Below, one piece after another: positions 53,196 through 61,841 of a DNA stretch of 64,000 nucleotides. The translations under genes were made by a program, and so were the position numbers. Source of the stretch: Agrobacterium pusense (GTDB taxonomy: Bacteria; Pseudomonadota; Alphaproteobacteria; Rhizobiales; Rhizobiaceae); assembly GCF_900102105.1 (NCBI RefSeq), contig NZ_FNBB01000017.1, forward strand, positions 1 through 64,000. The letters are read 5' to 3'. The notes under the pieces were generated by a model. The model saw only the letters and a list, made by a program, of their open reading frames with translations. It was not told where the DNA came from and ran no database searches. Numbering within the stretch: the stretch's first letter is position 1; each line of letters begins with the position of its first letter.

Positions 53196-54053
53196 TCAGG
53201 CGACGTTTTGCAACGATCCCACCTCTTCAACGTCGGTGGAGAGGGCTATTGCCTTTTGAGCGTCGAGCGCGGCGAGGCGACTGACAAGTACACCGCGAAT
53301 GGCGAAGTAAGCATCGCTTCCCAGAGCCAGACGGAGAGGCGCGGGGTTCGCGTAAACGGAGTCAATCATGGCGTTCGCCATTTTGACCGGATCGCCATTG
53401 TTCGGGACCAGACCTTCTGCAACGGCGCGACGGAAGTCTCCGACCGGCGTACCGTCGTAAATTTCCATCGGCCGTCCAGACACCATGCTGCCCCCCATGA
53501 AGTTCGTCCGTGCCAGACCCGGTTCGACGATGGTGACTTCGATGCCGAAAGGGGCGACTTCCTGCGCAACGGATTCCATGAAGCCTTCGACTGCCCACTT
53601 TGTCGCATGGTAGACGCTGAGGTTGGGTATGGCGATTTGGCCACCCATGGATGCGAGCTGGAGAATGCGACCGCCACCCTGATGACGCAAATGAGGGATG
53701 ACAGCACGAATGACCTGGATGGAACCGATCAGGTTGGTGTCGATCTGGAGGCGAATCTGGTCGTCCGTCAATTCCTCAGCAGCGCCCGACAAGCCGTATC
53801 CCGCATTGTTTACGACCACGTCGATGTGTTCGACCTCCTCGAATGCGGAACGAACAACGTTGCGGATCCCATTGATATCGGTGACGTCCAGACTTGCCAC
53901 CGAAAGCTGGTCACCGTAGCGCGCCTTCAGGTCATCCATCGCTGCGATCTTGCGTACAGTCCCGACGACCCGGTCGCCCCGGGCGAGGAGCTGCTCAACC
54001 AGAGCGCGACCGAAGCCGGAAGAGGTGCCAGTAATAAACCATGTCTTAGCCAT
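53196..54053 (-). CDS. Short-chain dehydrogenase/reductase
   Basis: This 285-residue classical SDR has TGTSSGFG, NNAGYG, catalytic Ser in QLASMGGQ and Tyr-x3-Lys in YHATK. The pattern ITGTSSGFGRALVEQLLARGDRVVGTVR is common to a large branch of SDRs used for ketone or aldehyde reduction. It begins at ATG 54053 and is divergent from the LysR gene at 54213. Confidence 0.9.
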   Translation of the reverse strand: MAKTWFITGTSSGFGRALVEQLLARGDRVVGTVRKIAAMDDLKARYGDQLSVASLDVTDINGIRNVVRSAFEEVEHIDVVVNNAGYGLSGAAEELTDDQIRLQIDTNLIGSIQVIRAVIPHLRHQGGGRILQLASMGGQIAIPNLSVYHATKWAVEGFMESVAQEVAPFGIEVTIVEPGLARTNFMGGSMVSGRPMEIYDGTPVGDFRRAVAEGLVPNNGDPVKMANAMIDSVYANPAPLRLALGSDAYFAIRGVLVSRLAALDAQKAIALSTDVEEVGSLQNVA

Positions 54054-54212
54054 TTCGATTTCTCCGGTAAGGTGGCCTGGCAGCTCTCCGCTGACGCAGG
54101 GGCGAAGGATGATCGGTGTACATCGATGCCGTCCGATTGCCTTCGATGGTCACTTATCGCCGCGATCGGGATCGGGTTGAACCCAGAATGCCGCCATGGT
54201 AGTGTTGACTGC

Positions 54213-55169
54213 ATGTCAATACCGCCATTGTCTTCCGATCTTCTCCAACTCCTCTGGTTTACTCGCATCGTCGAAGCCGGGTCGTTTTCGGAGGCAGCGC
54301 GGCGGTCGAACAGCTCTACCTCCGCGATGTCCAAATCGGTCAGTCGGCTGGAACAGGCGCACGGGGTAAGACTTCTCAACAGGACGACGCACTCTCTATC
54401 GACGACGCCCGAAGGGGACCGTCTACTGGCTATTGGCATCAAGCTCCTGAGCGATCTGGAAGAAGCCCGTGACGCCATCGGTGAAGTTGGCCATCAAGGA
54501 GCTGTGGGGCGTGTCCGTATCAGCGCACCTCCTTCATTTGCCAAGAGATGCATTCTGCCTCGCCTGCCGGAGTTTCTCCGTGCGAACCCAAGTATTTCGG
54601 TAGAGATCGAATTCAGCGCCGATTTCCTCAACATGGCAGTGCGCGGGATCGATATTGCTATCGGAGGTGGAGACGTGTCAGGACTGCCCGGTCACTTCGT
54701 TCGCCAACTTTGTACGTTTCCGTGGATCGTGTGCGCGACGCCCGACTACATCAGCGCTCATGGACGGCCGGTCACTCCGTCTGATCTAGCCAGCCACGAT
54801 CTTATTGGTTTGCGCAATCGGGTAAATGGGCAGGTCGAAAGCTGGCGTTTCCGTAGCCCGTTGGACGGAAAAACGATCCGTCACCAGCCTAAGGCGCGAC
54901 ATGTGTTCGATGATCCAGAAGCTGCGTGGGACATGATCCGCTCTGGAGTTGGTATAGGCTATGCGCCAGCGTGGGTCGGTATAGAGGACTGGAAGCGAAG
55001 TGTTGTGACCGAGGTTTTAGGTAATTGGCGTAGCGGTGAAGTCCCGCTTTACGCCGTGAGGATCGACAAACGTCACACGCCTTCACGTGTACACGTCGTG
55101 CAGGATTTCATCGTCGAACTGACGCGAGCCTCGCACGAAGCTTTCTCTGAATTGGGTGTCAATCGCTAG
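54213..55169 (+). CDS. LysR-family transcriptional regulator
   Basis: From ATG 54213 the protein has 318 residues: LysR HTH (LLWFTRIVEAGSFSEAARRSNSSTSAMSKSVSRLEQAHGVRLLNRTTHSLSTTPEG) and a CrgA-like effector domain (VRISAPPSFAKRCILPRLPEFLRANPSISVEI). An open frame continues upstream to 53136, but it is the antisense of the SDR gene. The SDR is divergent and is the probable target. Confidence 0.9.
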   Translation: MSIPPLSSDLLQLLWFTRIVEAGSFSEAARRSNSSTSAMSKSVSRLEQAHGVRLLNRTTHSLSTTPEGDRLLAIGIKLLSDLEEARDAIGEVGHQGAVGRVRISAPPSFAKRCILPRLPEFLRANPSISVEIEFSADFLNMAVRGIDIAIGGGDVSGLPGHFVRQLCTFPWIVCATPDYISAHGRPVTPSDLASHDLIGLRNRVNGQVESWRFRSPLDGKTIRHQPKARHVFDDPEAAWDMIRSGVGIGYAPAWVGIEDWKRSVVTEVLGNWRSGEVPLYAVRIDKRHTPSRVHVVQDFIVELTRASHEAFSELGVNR

Positions 55170-55358
55170 TCGGGCAAGATTCAAGTCATGGACGAGAGTA
55201 TCATTCGATTTCCTTATGAGAGCTTGTGGCGCAAAGCCGCCGAGATTGCCAAACCAAGCTGGCCTTTTAAGGGGAGCATGTAGTTGCATAAATGCGAAAC
55301 TTTCTAGAAAGACACGACCACTGAACTGACGGTCGGCGGTTCGATTCCATTCAAGAGC

Positions 55359-56294
55359 TTAGATCGATCGATTGGCCTTCAGAAAGTCCAGAAAGGCCCG
55401 CATCCCCGCTCCGATATGGCGGTGTCTGGGATAGTAGAGGCAGAGGCCAGGATAGGGCGGCGTCCACTCGGCTAACGCCTGCCGGAGTCTCCCGTCCGCA
55501 AGTGCTTCCTCGGCCATCCATCGCGTGACATAGGCGAGGCCGCAGTCGTCCAGAGCCGCGGCCAGAAGAAGTCGGGACTGATCGACCACGAGGTTGCCGG
55601 TCGTCGCCACGACGACATCCTCGCCGCGGCGCTGAAACTCCCAGCGATAAATCGATCCGCCCGCCATGCGGAGCTGGATGCACTGGTGAAGCGATAGATC
55701 CGACGGACTTTCGAGAAGCGGCGCATTGTCGAGATAGGTGGGCGATGCCACCACGATGTGCTGCTGGTCTGGACCGATCGGGATTGCGACCATCTCGCCG
55801 GGGACGAGTTCCGCCGCGCGGATGCCGCAGTCGAAACCTCCTTCGGCGATATCGACCAGTCGCCCTTCGGACCGGATTTCGAAGCGCATTGCCGGCTGCA
55901 GCTTCATGAAGCGCGTCAACAGCGGCATCAGCACTTGCTCGGCTGCGTTGGCATCACAGTTGATCCGTACAAGCCCGGACGGCGAGGCGGCCTGCTCGTG
56001 CAGTTCCTCAACCGCCAATCCGATTTCGCTGAGCGCCGGCATGAGCCGCTCCGCAAGTCTCCGCCCAGGCTCTGTCAGCGAGACGTTCCTAGTCGAACGG
56101 TGGAAGAGCTTTACCTTGAGACGTCTCTCCAGTCCGGCGACTGCGTGGCTCAACGCCGACGCCGTCTGGCCGAGAACTCGGGACGCGGCGCGAAAACCTC
56201 CGTGCTCGGCCACGGCAAGGAAGGCCGCTAGCTCGCCAGCAGGGAGCAGGCCCACTGTTCGAATTATCTCATCATTGTGTGTAACGGTGGTCAT
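55359..56294 (-). CDS. LysR-family transcriptional regulator
   Basis: The 311-residue protein has LysR HTH (LAAFLAVAEHGGFRAASRVLGQTASALSHAVAGLERRLKVKLFHRSTRNVSLTEPG) and effector domain. The HRSTRNVSLTEPGRRL segment places it with the oxidoreductase-linked LysR group. It is divergent from the SDR gene at 56356 (61-base gap), its likely target. The 3' side abuts the upstream LysR gene convergently, with about 190 bases between. Confidence 0.9.
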   Translation of the reverse strand: MTTVTHNDEIIRTVGLLPAGELAAFLAVAEHGGFRAASRVLGQTASALSHAVAGLERRLKVKLFHRSTRNVSLTEPGRRLAERLMPALSEIGLAVEELHEQAASPSGLVRINCDANAAEQVLMPLLTRFMKLQPAMRFEIRSEGRLVDIAEGGFDCGIRAAELVPGEMVAIPIGPDQQHIVVASPTYLDNAPLLESPSDLSLHQCIQLRMAGGSIYRWEFQRRGEDVVVATTGNLVVDQSRLLLAAALDDCGLAYVTRWMAEEALADGRLRQALAEWTPPYPGLCLYYPRHRHIGAGMRAFLDFLKANRSI

Positions 56295-56355
56295 CTAGTT
56301 CATGAATGCCATGCGCTTATCTTCGGGACAAGTCGATTACTGAAGGAGTACAACC

Positions 56356-57279
56356 ATGACTTTACCGATACCGTTCGGCTTTTCATCTACGGCCGCCGAC
56401 GTTCTGGAAGGCGTCGACCTCGCCAGCCGGAACGTCATCGTAACCGGTGGCGCCGCTGGCATCGGGCTGGAGACGAGCCGCGCTCTCGCGGCCGCGGGAG
56501 CTGCTGTGACGATTGCAGCCCGCCGCCCGGATGAGGCGGAGAAGGCAGTCGCTGAGCTGAAAAAGAGTATGCCCGCGGCTCAACTGCGCGTTCGGCGCCT
56601 CGACCTCGCGGATCTGTCTTCCGTGCAGGAATTCTCGGAGAACTGGAACGAGCCTTTGCACTTTCCCGTCAACAATGCGGGCGTCATGGCCATTCCGGAA
56701 TTGCAGCGGACTGCGCAAGGGCGGGAGATGCAGTTCGCCACGAACTATCTGGGGCATTTCGCGCTCACGCTAGCGCTGCGACGGCATCTAGCCAAGGCAA
56801 ATGGTGCCCGTGTCGTTTCCGTCGCCTCGACTGGCAACCTGTTCGCGCCCGTGTTCTGGGACGATCCGGACTTCCGCTTCATTCCATACGATCCGCTGCT
56901 TGCTTATGGGCAATCGAAGACAGCCTGTATCCTGCTGTCCGTTGGGATCACCAAAAACTGGGCCAGCGACGGGATAACGTCCAACGCGCTCAATCCCGGA
57001 GCGATTGCCACGGGGCTTCAGAAGCACACCGGAGGCCTGCGAACCCCCGAGCATTTGCGCAAGACAATAGAGCAGGGGGCAGCCACGTCGGTGCTGCTGG
57101 CGGGTTCGCCGCTCGTCGAAGGCATTTCCGGTAGATATTTCGACGATTGCCAGGAGGCCTCGGTCGTTGACGAGCGGGGACCTGGGCCCTTCAAAGGCGT
57201 GGCGAGATACGCCGTTGATGAGGACAACGCGGTCCGCCTCTGGGAGATCGCGACGCGGTTGCTGGGATTGCCTCTGTGA
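56356..57279 (+). CDS. Short-chain dehydrogenase, retinol-dehydrogenase-like
   Basis: The 307-residue SDR has TGGAAGIGLETSRALAAAGA (cofactor), DLADLSSVQEF, NNAGVMAIPELQ, and YGQSK as active-site Tyr-x3-Lys; the serine is in SVASTGN. This is the branch with a long N-terminus (GFSSTAADVLEGVDLASR), resembling the broken SDR at 11702 (RLNKQSTAEDVLDGVSLAGR), so the two are paralogues. GAAGGAG precedes the ATG. It is divergent from the LysR gene. Confidence 0.9.
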   Translation: MTLPIPFGFSSTAADVLEGVDLASRNVIVTGGAAGIGLETSRALAAAGAAVTIAARRPDEAEKAVAELKKSMPAAQLRVRRLDLADLSSVQEFSENWNEPLHFPVNNAGVMAIPELQRTAQGREMQFATNYLGHFALTLALRRHLAKANGARVVSVASTGNLFAPVFWDDPDFRFIPYDPLLAYGQSKTACILLSVGITKNWASDGITSNALNPGAIATGLQKHTGGLRTPEHLRKTIEQGAATSVLLAGSPLVEGISGRYFDDCQEASVVDERGPGPFKGVARYAVDEDNAVRLWEIATRLLGLPL

Positions 57280-57343
57280 GCGGAACACCCTGTCGACCTG
57301 TCCGGACCGGCAGCGTGCTCGTCGAGCGATGACCGGACGCTGA

Positions 57344-57788
57344 TCAGGCCTTGGTCGCCACCGGAAGCCGGAATGGCGCGCCCAAGCGGTTGAAGGCGTT
57401 CATCGCGGCGATCGTGATCGTCAGATCGACGAGATCCTTCGGTTCGAAGGCTGACGCGGCCGCGCCATAAGCCTCGTCCGAGGCGTGGGTCTGGCTGACG
57501 TTGGTCACCTCCTCGGCCCAGGCGAGAGCGGCCCGTTCTTGATCGTTGAACAGCTGGGGCACTTCGTCCCAGACCGGAACAAGCGTGATCTTATCGACTG
57601 ACATCGTCTTGCGCAGATCGCGACTATGCATGTCGATGCAATGGGCGCAGCCGTTGATCTGCGACACGCGCAGGAAGACGAGATGAATCAGCTCTTCAGG
57701 CAGGTTCGTCTTCTTGGTGACGTAGTGATGGACGCCGAAGCGCCTTTGCGCCGTCGGGGGCGACTTCGGACCAGTTCATGCGGGTCAT
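57344..57788 (-). pseudogene. Carboxymuconolactone decarboxylase / AhpD-like protein with frameshift
   Basis: The natural start is ATG 57788 after AAAGGAAAACG: MTRMNWSEVAPDGAKA in one frame. Around 57738-57743 (AAGGCGCTTCGGC) one extra base breaks the frame, and the family sequence resumes as FGVHHYVTKKTNLPEELIHLVFLRVSQINGCAHCIDMHSRDLRK to the stop at 57344. CAHC is the redox CxxC motif of AhpD-like proteins, which reduce peroxiredoxins or act as decarboxylases. As written the CxxC part could only be made from the internal Met at 57667. It is the last gene of the minus-strand set headed by the Rrf2 gene. Confidence 0.78.
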
Positions 57789-57882
57789 ATCGTTTTCCTT
57801 TCTCGTGGACACGGTTCTCCGTTCGCCGGGTAAGCCGTCGTTGCTTGTGCAGTAGTTGAGGAGGTAGGTCTGGTAGGTAGCG

Positions 57883-58320
57883 CTAAGGCTTGCGCGGCGT
57901 CGTCAGGGCGGTGTCATCGGTGTCGACGACGAAGACGGCGAGGAGCTTCGCCGGCTCGGTCTTGCTGGCGTTGGCGCTGACGTCGTGGTTGTCGCCCGGC
58001 AGCTCGGTAAAGTTCTGACCGGCAATGAAGGTCTTCGTCTCGCCACCGTTCACGGCGCTCAGGATCGCGCCTTCGAGAACCGTCGCATAGATCAAGGCGG
58101 ATTTTGCATGCGTATGAGCGGAACTGTAGCCGCCGGGGCCGTACTCGACGAGCACGCCCTTGACGCTCTTGCCTGGAACGTCCGGGAGGGGATGCTCGTA
58201 AACCAGCGTCACCTTTGCGTCCTTCGTGTCGTACACAAGTCCAGGCTTGACGACGTCATGAGCGGAAGCTGTGGCCAGAGAGACCGCAAGTGCCGTAGCG
58301 GCATTGAAGATGGCCTTCAT
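57883..58320 (-). CDS. Secreted cupin protein
   Basis: From ATG 58320 the protein has 145 residues with a signal peptide (MKAIFNAATALAVSLATASA, cleavage near 20) and one cupin domain: VEYGPGGYSSAHTHAKSALIYATVLEGAILSAVNGGETKTFIAGQNFTELPGDNH. His in HTH and the second cupin half could bind a metal. AGGAGGGAAAG before the ATG is a strong ribosome site. It lies 13 bases after the NmrA-like gene, so they are co-transcribed. Confidence 0.87.
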   Translation of the reverse strand: MKAIFNAATALAVSLATASAHDVVKPGLVYDTKDAKVTLVYEHPLPDVPGKSVKGVLVEYGPGGYSSAHTHAKSALIYATVLEGAILSAVNGGETKTFIAGQNFTELPGDNHDVSANASKTEPAKLLAVFVVDTDDTALTTPRKP

Positions 58321-58333
58321 GATTCTTTCCCTC

Positions 58334-59086
58334 CTATGTTCTGAGCCACTCGGCGATCGTGATCGCGCCCTTGATGTAGTCTCCGCCGGGAACCAGTGAG
58401 CCGGCGACAACGGGAGCGCCGAAGTAGTCGACGGCCTTGTCGGCTTTGACCGGACGAGCGTCGCCCCTGGTATCGAGATAAGTCCGGATGAAAGATTCGA
58501 ACGGTCCCCGTTCAGGTCCGGCAAGATCGACGGTTCCGTTCCTAGGCCCGCCGAGCGCGGCCTCCACCAGAGCAGCGGCGACGTCGTCGGCCGCGATCGG
58601 CTGGAAGTCGATATCCGGCACTTTCACCACGCCGTCGGCCGCATAAGCGCCGGCCAGGGTCTCGATGAACTCATGGAACTGCGTCGCGCGGACGATGGTG
58701 TACCATTGGCCCGACGCCGCGACGGTTTCCTCCTGCGCCACCTTGCCGGCCATGTAGGGATTGGCCGCGAGCTGATCGGCGTTGACAATGGAAAGGACAA
58801 CGTGGTGGCGTACGCCCGCGGCTTTTTCTGCGCTCGTCAGGTTCCTGCTCGACGTTCCAAAGAAGTCGGTGATCACGGCCTTGTCGAACGACATCATGTT
58901 TGAAACGTCGATGACAGCGTCGGCGCCCGCAAGCGCCTCGGCCAGCCCTTCGCCCGTGTAGGCATTGATCCCGTTGCGGGAGCTTGCGACGACGGCTTCG
59001 TGGCCGGCATCCTGTAGCAACTTCACTGCCTTCGAGCCGATCAGGCCCGTGCCGCCGATGACGACGACCTTCTTCATCTTGCTCAT
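58334..59086 (-). CDS. NAD(P)-binding atypical SDR (NmrA-like)
   Basis: The 250-residue protein has VVVIGGTGLIGSKAVKLLQDAGHEAVVASS (cofactor), followed by ADAVIDVSNMMSFDKA and RHHVVLSIVNADQLAANPYMAGKVAQEETVAASGQWYTIVRATQFHEF. This is the uncharacterised NAD(P)-binding group often paired with Rrf2 or TetR regulators. It begins 11 bases after the Rrf2 gene, so the two are one operon. Confidence 0.85.
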   Translation of the reverse strand: MSKMKKVVVIGGTGLIGSKAVKLLQDAGHEAVVASSRNGINAYTGEGLAEALAGADAVIDVSNMMSFDKAVITDFFGTSSRNLTSAEKAAGVRHHVVLSIVNADQLAANPYMAGKVAQEETVAASGQWYTIVRATQFHEFIETLAGAYAADGVVKVPDIDFQPIAADDVAAALVEAALGGPRNGTVDLAGPERGPFESFIRTYLDTRGDARPVKADKAVDYFGAPVVAGSLVPGGDYIKGAITIAEWLRT

Positions 59087-59097
59087 GGTGCTTTCTC

Positions 59098-59610
59098 CTA
59101 TGACGAGGCGCGATTACCCGTCTTGCGTTCGTGGAGTTCAAGGAAGGCGCATCCGCGGGCGGCGATACCACCGTCGTCGTCTGCGCCGAGATCCGCCAGA
59201 AGGTCCGCGACGGATACCTTGGCGAGTTCTGCGCGATAGGCCTTTTCAGCCTTCAGCATCGCGGCGTTGATCTGGCAGGGCTTTGTGAAGTAGCGCTGCG
59301 GCAATGGGTTCGGTCCCCGCTGGCGGATCTCGGCGCAGCGGAAAGCGGGCGCCGGTCCTTCGACCGCGAGGACGATGTCGAGAAGGCTGATGTCCTTTGG
59401 CGTTTTCGCCAGCCGATAGCCACCCTTCGGCCCCGGCGTCGTCGCAACGATGTCTGCGCCGGACAGCGCCTGCAGGTGCTTCAAGAGATAGCTGGTCGAC
59501 ACGCCGTGCAATTCGGCAAGTGCCGACGCTGACATGACGCCGTCTTCCGACAGACCCGCCAGAAATGCGGTGCAGTGAATGGCCTGCTCGACGCCTTCGC
59601 TCAATTTCAT
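59098..59610 (-). CDS. Rrf2-family transcriptional regulator
   Basis: This 170-residue protein has the Rrf2 winged helix (SASALAELHGVSTSYLLKHLQALSGADIVATTPGPKGGYRLAKTPKDISLLDIVLAVEG). Cys residues at FRCAEI, KPCQI and GCAFLE could bind a cluster or sense oxidation, although their spacing is not that of IscR or NsrR. It is the first gene of a minus-strand operon with the NmrA-like, cupin and AhpD-like genes, and is divergent from the SnoaL-type gene at 59786. Confidence 0.88.
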   Translation of the reverse strand: MKLSEGVEQAIHCTAFLAGLSEDGVMSASALAELHGVSTSYLLKHLQALSGADIVATTPGPKGGYRLAKTPKDISLLDIVLAVEGPAPAFRCAEIRQRGPNPLPQRYFTKPCQINAAMLKAEKAYRAELAKVSVADLLADLGADDDGGIAARGCAFLELHERKTGNRASS

Positions 59611-59785
59611 GTTGCATCTCCTAATCGTGGATATAAAATGTCTATGATTGTGATCGGAGTCAACCCGTGATCACATCAAGTGCTCGAAATTCCGAATTTG
59701 AGATCAGAAAACGGAGTTTCGACCCCTTGATGCCTCGCCATAGTCAGGACGCTCGCAGGGGCAGAACAACAACGAAGGACATTTA

Positions 59786-60190
59786 ATGACTACCAAGCTC
59801 GCACTCTCCTCGACGCCGGAAGGTATCGTCCCGGCGCTCCTTGCACACCTGAACTCGCTCGACGTTGACACCATGCTCGGTTTCTACGACCCGGAAGGAT
59901 TGATCGTAGACGCCGCAGGGGTCGCTCACGTCGGCAGGGAGGCGATCGGCAAGGAGCTCGCAAAATACTTTAGTCTCGGCCTTCAGATGTCGATCACGCA
60001 ACGTCACCTGTTCGTGGCGGGTGACGTCGCGTCCCTTATCCTCGACTGGTCCTATATCGGCACGGCGCGGGACGGCACGAAGATCAACATGGTGGCGACC
60101 GCAACGGACATCGCCCGCCGTGGCCCGGATGGGCTCTGGCGCTATCTGATCGACAACCCGTTCGGCTCGATGCAGAGGAGCGCCGGCTGA
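59786..60190 (+). CDS. SnoaL/NTF2-like protein
   Basis: The 134-residue protein has the NTF2-like cone fold pattern: ALLAHLNSLDVDTMLGFYDPEGLIVDAAGVAHVGREAIGKELAKYFSLG, MSITQRHLFVAGDVASLILDWSYIG and a final GPDGLWRYLIDNPFG. Such proteins include isomerases, dehydratases and small ligand binders. Its TGA overlaps the ATG of ada (TGATG), so the two are translationally coupled. That suggests a role in the response to alkylating or reactive compounds. Confidence 0.82.
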   Translation: MTTKLALSSTPEGIVPALLAHLNSLDVDTMLGFYDPEGLIVDAAGVAHVGREAIGKELAKYFSLGLQMSITQRHLFVAGDVASLILDWSYIGTARDGTKINMVATATDIARRGPDGLWRYLIDNPFGSMQRSAG

Positions 60191-61224
60191 TGACGGATGC
60201 CGCGGAAGTTCTGACCGAAGCGACAGCGCTCGCATTCCGCGGCGTCCTCACAACCGGCGTCTACTGCAGGGCGACCTGCATCTCCCGTCCGCCCCGGCCA
60301 GAGAACATGCGCTGGTTCGGGTGCGTCTCCGACGCCCAAAGAGCAGGTTTTCGCCCGTGCCTGCGATGCCGTCCCAATGATGAGGAATTCGCAAGGAGGA
60401 ATGCCGATCTGGTCGCCGAGGCGTACAGGCTGATTGATGCCGGAAACAGCTCGCCGACCGTGGCGGCGCTCGCGCACGCCCTGGGAATCAGCGAAGGGCA
60501 CTTCCACCGGACGTTCCGTGCACACACGGGAATGACCCCGCGAGCATACATGCAGGAAAAGCGGGCGGCTCTCCTACGGGAAGGACTACGACCGGGAAAA
60601 TCGGTGACATCAACTTTCTACGAAGCCGGCTATGGTTCGAGCGGCAGGTTCTATGCAGTCTCGAACAAAGCGCTTGGAATGGCGCCCTCAGACTACCAGG
60701 CAGGTGGACGAAGGGAAAGGATCCGCTTTGCCGTTGGGCAGACGTCGCTGGGATCGATCGTCGTCGCTTCGAGTGACAAAGGCGTCGTTGCCATCCTGCT
60801 CGGCGACGATCCCAACGCGCTGCTCGTCGACCTGCAGGAGCGATTTGCAAACGCCATCCTGGTAGGGGGCGACACCGAGTATGAGGAAGTCGTCGCTCGG
60901 GTCGTTGGGATGGTAGAGGCGCCGCAGGTTGGCGTCAGTCTTCCGCTCGACCTGCGAGGCACCGCCTTTCAACGGCGGGTGTGGCTGGCACTGCGCGAAA
61001 TTCCGCCGGGCAAGACGGTGAGGTACGAAGAGCTCGCTCGAAGGATCGGGAGCAGGAAGCGAGGCAAGGCAGTCGCAAGCGCTTGCGCGAGCAATCCTCT
61101 TGCCGTGGCGATCCCCTGCCATCGCGTAACAAGGAGCGACGGCTCTGCCTTCCGGTACACTTGGGGGATTGATCGCAAATGCGAGCTTCTAAGGAGGGAA
61201 CGAGTCGGGATTGCGGACCGCTAG
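60190..61224 (+). CDS. ada: Ada: methylphosphotriester/O6-methylguanine repair protein and regulator
   Basis: The 344-residue protein has the three Ada parts in order: an N-terminal zinc domain with Cys26, 30, 57 and 60 (YCRATC, PCLRC), in which one Cys accepts the methyl of phosphotriesters; an AraC HTH (VAALAHALGISEGHFHRTFRAHTGMTPRAYMQ); and the C-terminal O6-methylguanine methyltransferase with IPCHRV near residue 310 holding the active Cys. It removes alkyl groups from DNA and, once methylated, activates its own regulon. Coupled to the SnoaL-type gene and divergent from the Rrf2 operon. Confidence 0.93.
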   Translation: MTDAAEVLTEATALAFRGVLTTGVYCRATCISRPPRPENMRWFGCVSDAQRAGFRPCLRCRPNDEEFARRNADLVAEAYRLIDAGNSSPTVAALAHALGISEGHFHRTFRAHTGMTPRAYMQEKRAALLREGLRPGKSVTSTFYEAGYGSSGRFYAVSNKALGMAPSDYQAGGRRERIRFAVGQTSLGSIVVASSDKGVVAILLGDDPNALLVDLQERFANAILVGGDTEYEEVVARVVGMVEAPQVGVSLPLDLRGTAFQRRVWLALREIPPGKTVRYEELARRIGSRKRGKAVASACASNPLAVAIPCHRVTRSDGSAFRYTWGIDRKCELLRRERVGIADR

Positions 61225-61557
61225 TCGCTTCTACTGACGGCCAGTCCATAAGCCAGCCGGACCCGCATTCGTAATGATCGAAAGCAGCGCGGCTAGACCG
61301 GACTTCCTGCGAGCTACTCGGCCAAAGTGTACCAATACGCTCACCAACGCCGCCGTCTCGCACGCGCCGGCCACTGAGCCGAAAAATGCCTCTTGGCGGA
61401 GTGGTAGACATGCACCGGAAAGAAAAGCCGCAGCTTCGTACTGCTCTTGTCACAAGAACTGGAATAAGCCGGATTAATTGCCGTGGCATGCCTACGTCTG
61501 GCGTGTTTTTTTGCGCTTTTGGCGGGCATTTGTTATATAACTTATTGAAAACTGGTT
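61225..61557. other. Intergenic stretch, nothing recognised
   Basis: The region has short frames only. The last 60 bases before 61558 are AT-rich (TTGTTATATAACTTATTG near 61530-61547, a plausible -10 region) and probably hold the promoter of the small gene at 61558. Confidence 0.4.
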
Positions 61558-61830
61558 GTGATAACGATGTCTAGCGTTGCGATTAAGGTACTGTCGACAG
61601 TGAACGCTCCTTACGGGACGAACCTTTCGGCTGAGCAACTCGCTTCGAAGATTTCGGATTTTGCGAGCGTTGAGAATTTCGATGCTTCGGCGTTCTCGTT
61701 CTATTCCGACGTGAAAGCCGAACTCCAGCACCAGTTTCTGGATGAGATGGAAATCGACCACGGTACCGCATCCGAAATTGCCCAGAAATTCTCACAACTG
61801 GCCGGATATCCCCTTGCCCTGGCCGCCTGA
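61558..61830 (+). CDS. Small protein of unknown function next to a toxin remnant
   Basis: The 90-residue protein (87 if ATG 61567 is used instead of GTG 61558) has the look of a small helical, acidic protein: NLSAEQLASKISDFASVENFDASAFSFYSDVKAEL and DEMEIDHGTASEIAQKFSQLAGY. I do not recognise it. It is followed after 11 bases by the start of a nucleotidyltransferase (AbiEii-like) toxin fragment, so it may have been the partner, perhaps antitoxin, of that toxin. Confidence 0.5.
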   Translation: MITMSSVAIKVLSTVNAPYGTNLSAEQLASKISDFASVENFDASAFSFYSDVKAELQHQFLDEMEIDHGTASEIAQKFSQLAGYPLALAA

Positions 61831-61841
61831 GGGCTGTCCTG

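Noticed and set aside
53136-54212. Long open frame upstream of and in frame with the LysR gene at 54213
   Set aside because: It is the antisense of the SDR gene on the other strand, and the LysR HTH starts normally at the ATG at 54213.
61388-61470. tRNA-like words (TGGCGGAGTGGTAGACATGC)
   Set aside because: No matching acceptor stem, anticodon arm or GTTCGAATC loop follows, so it is not a tRNA gene.
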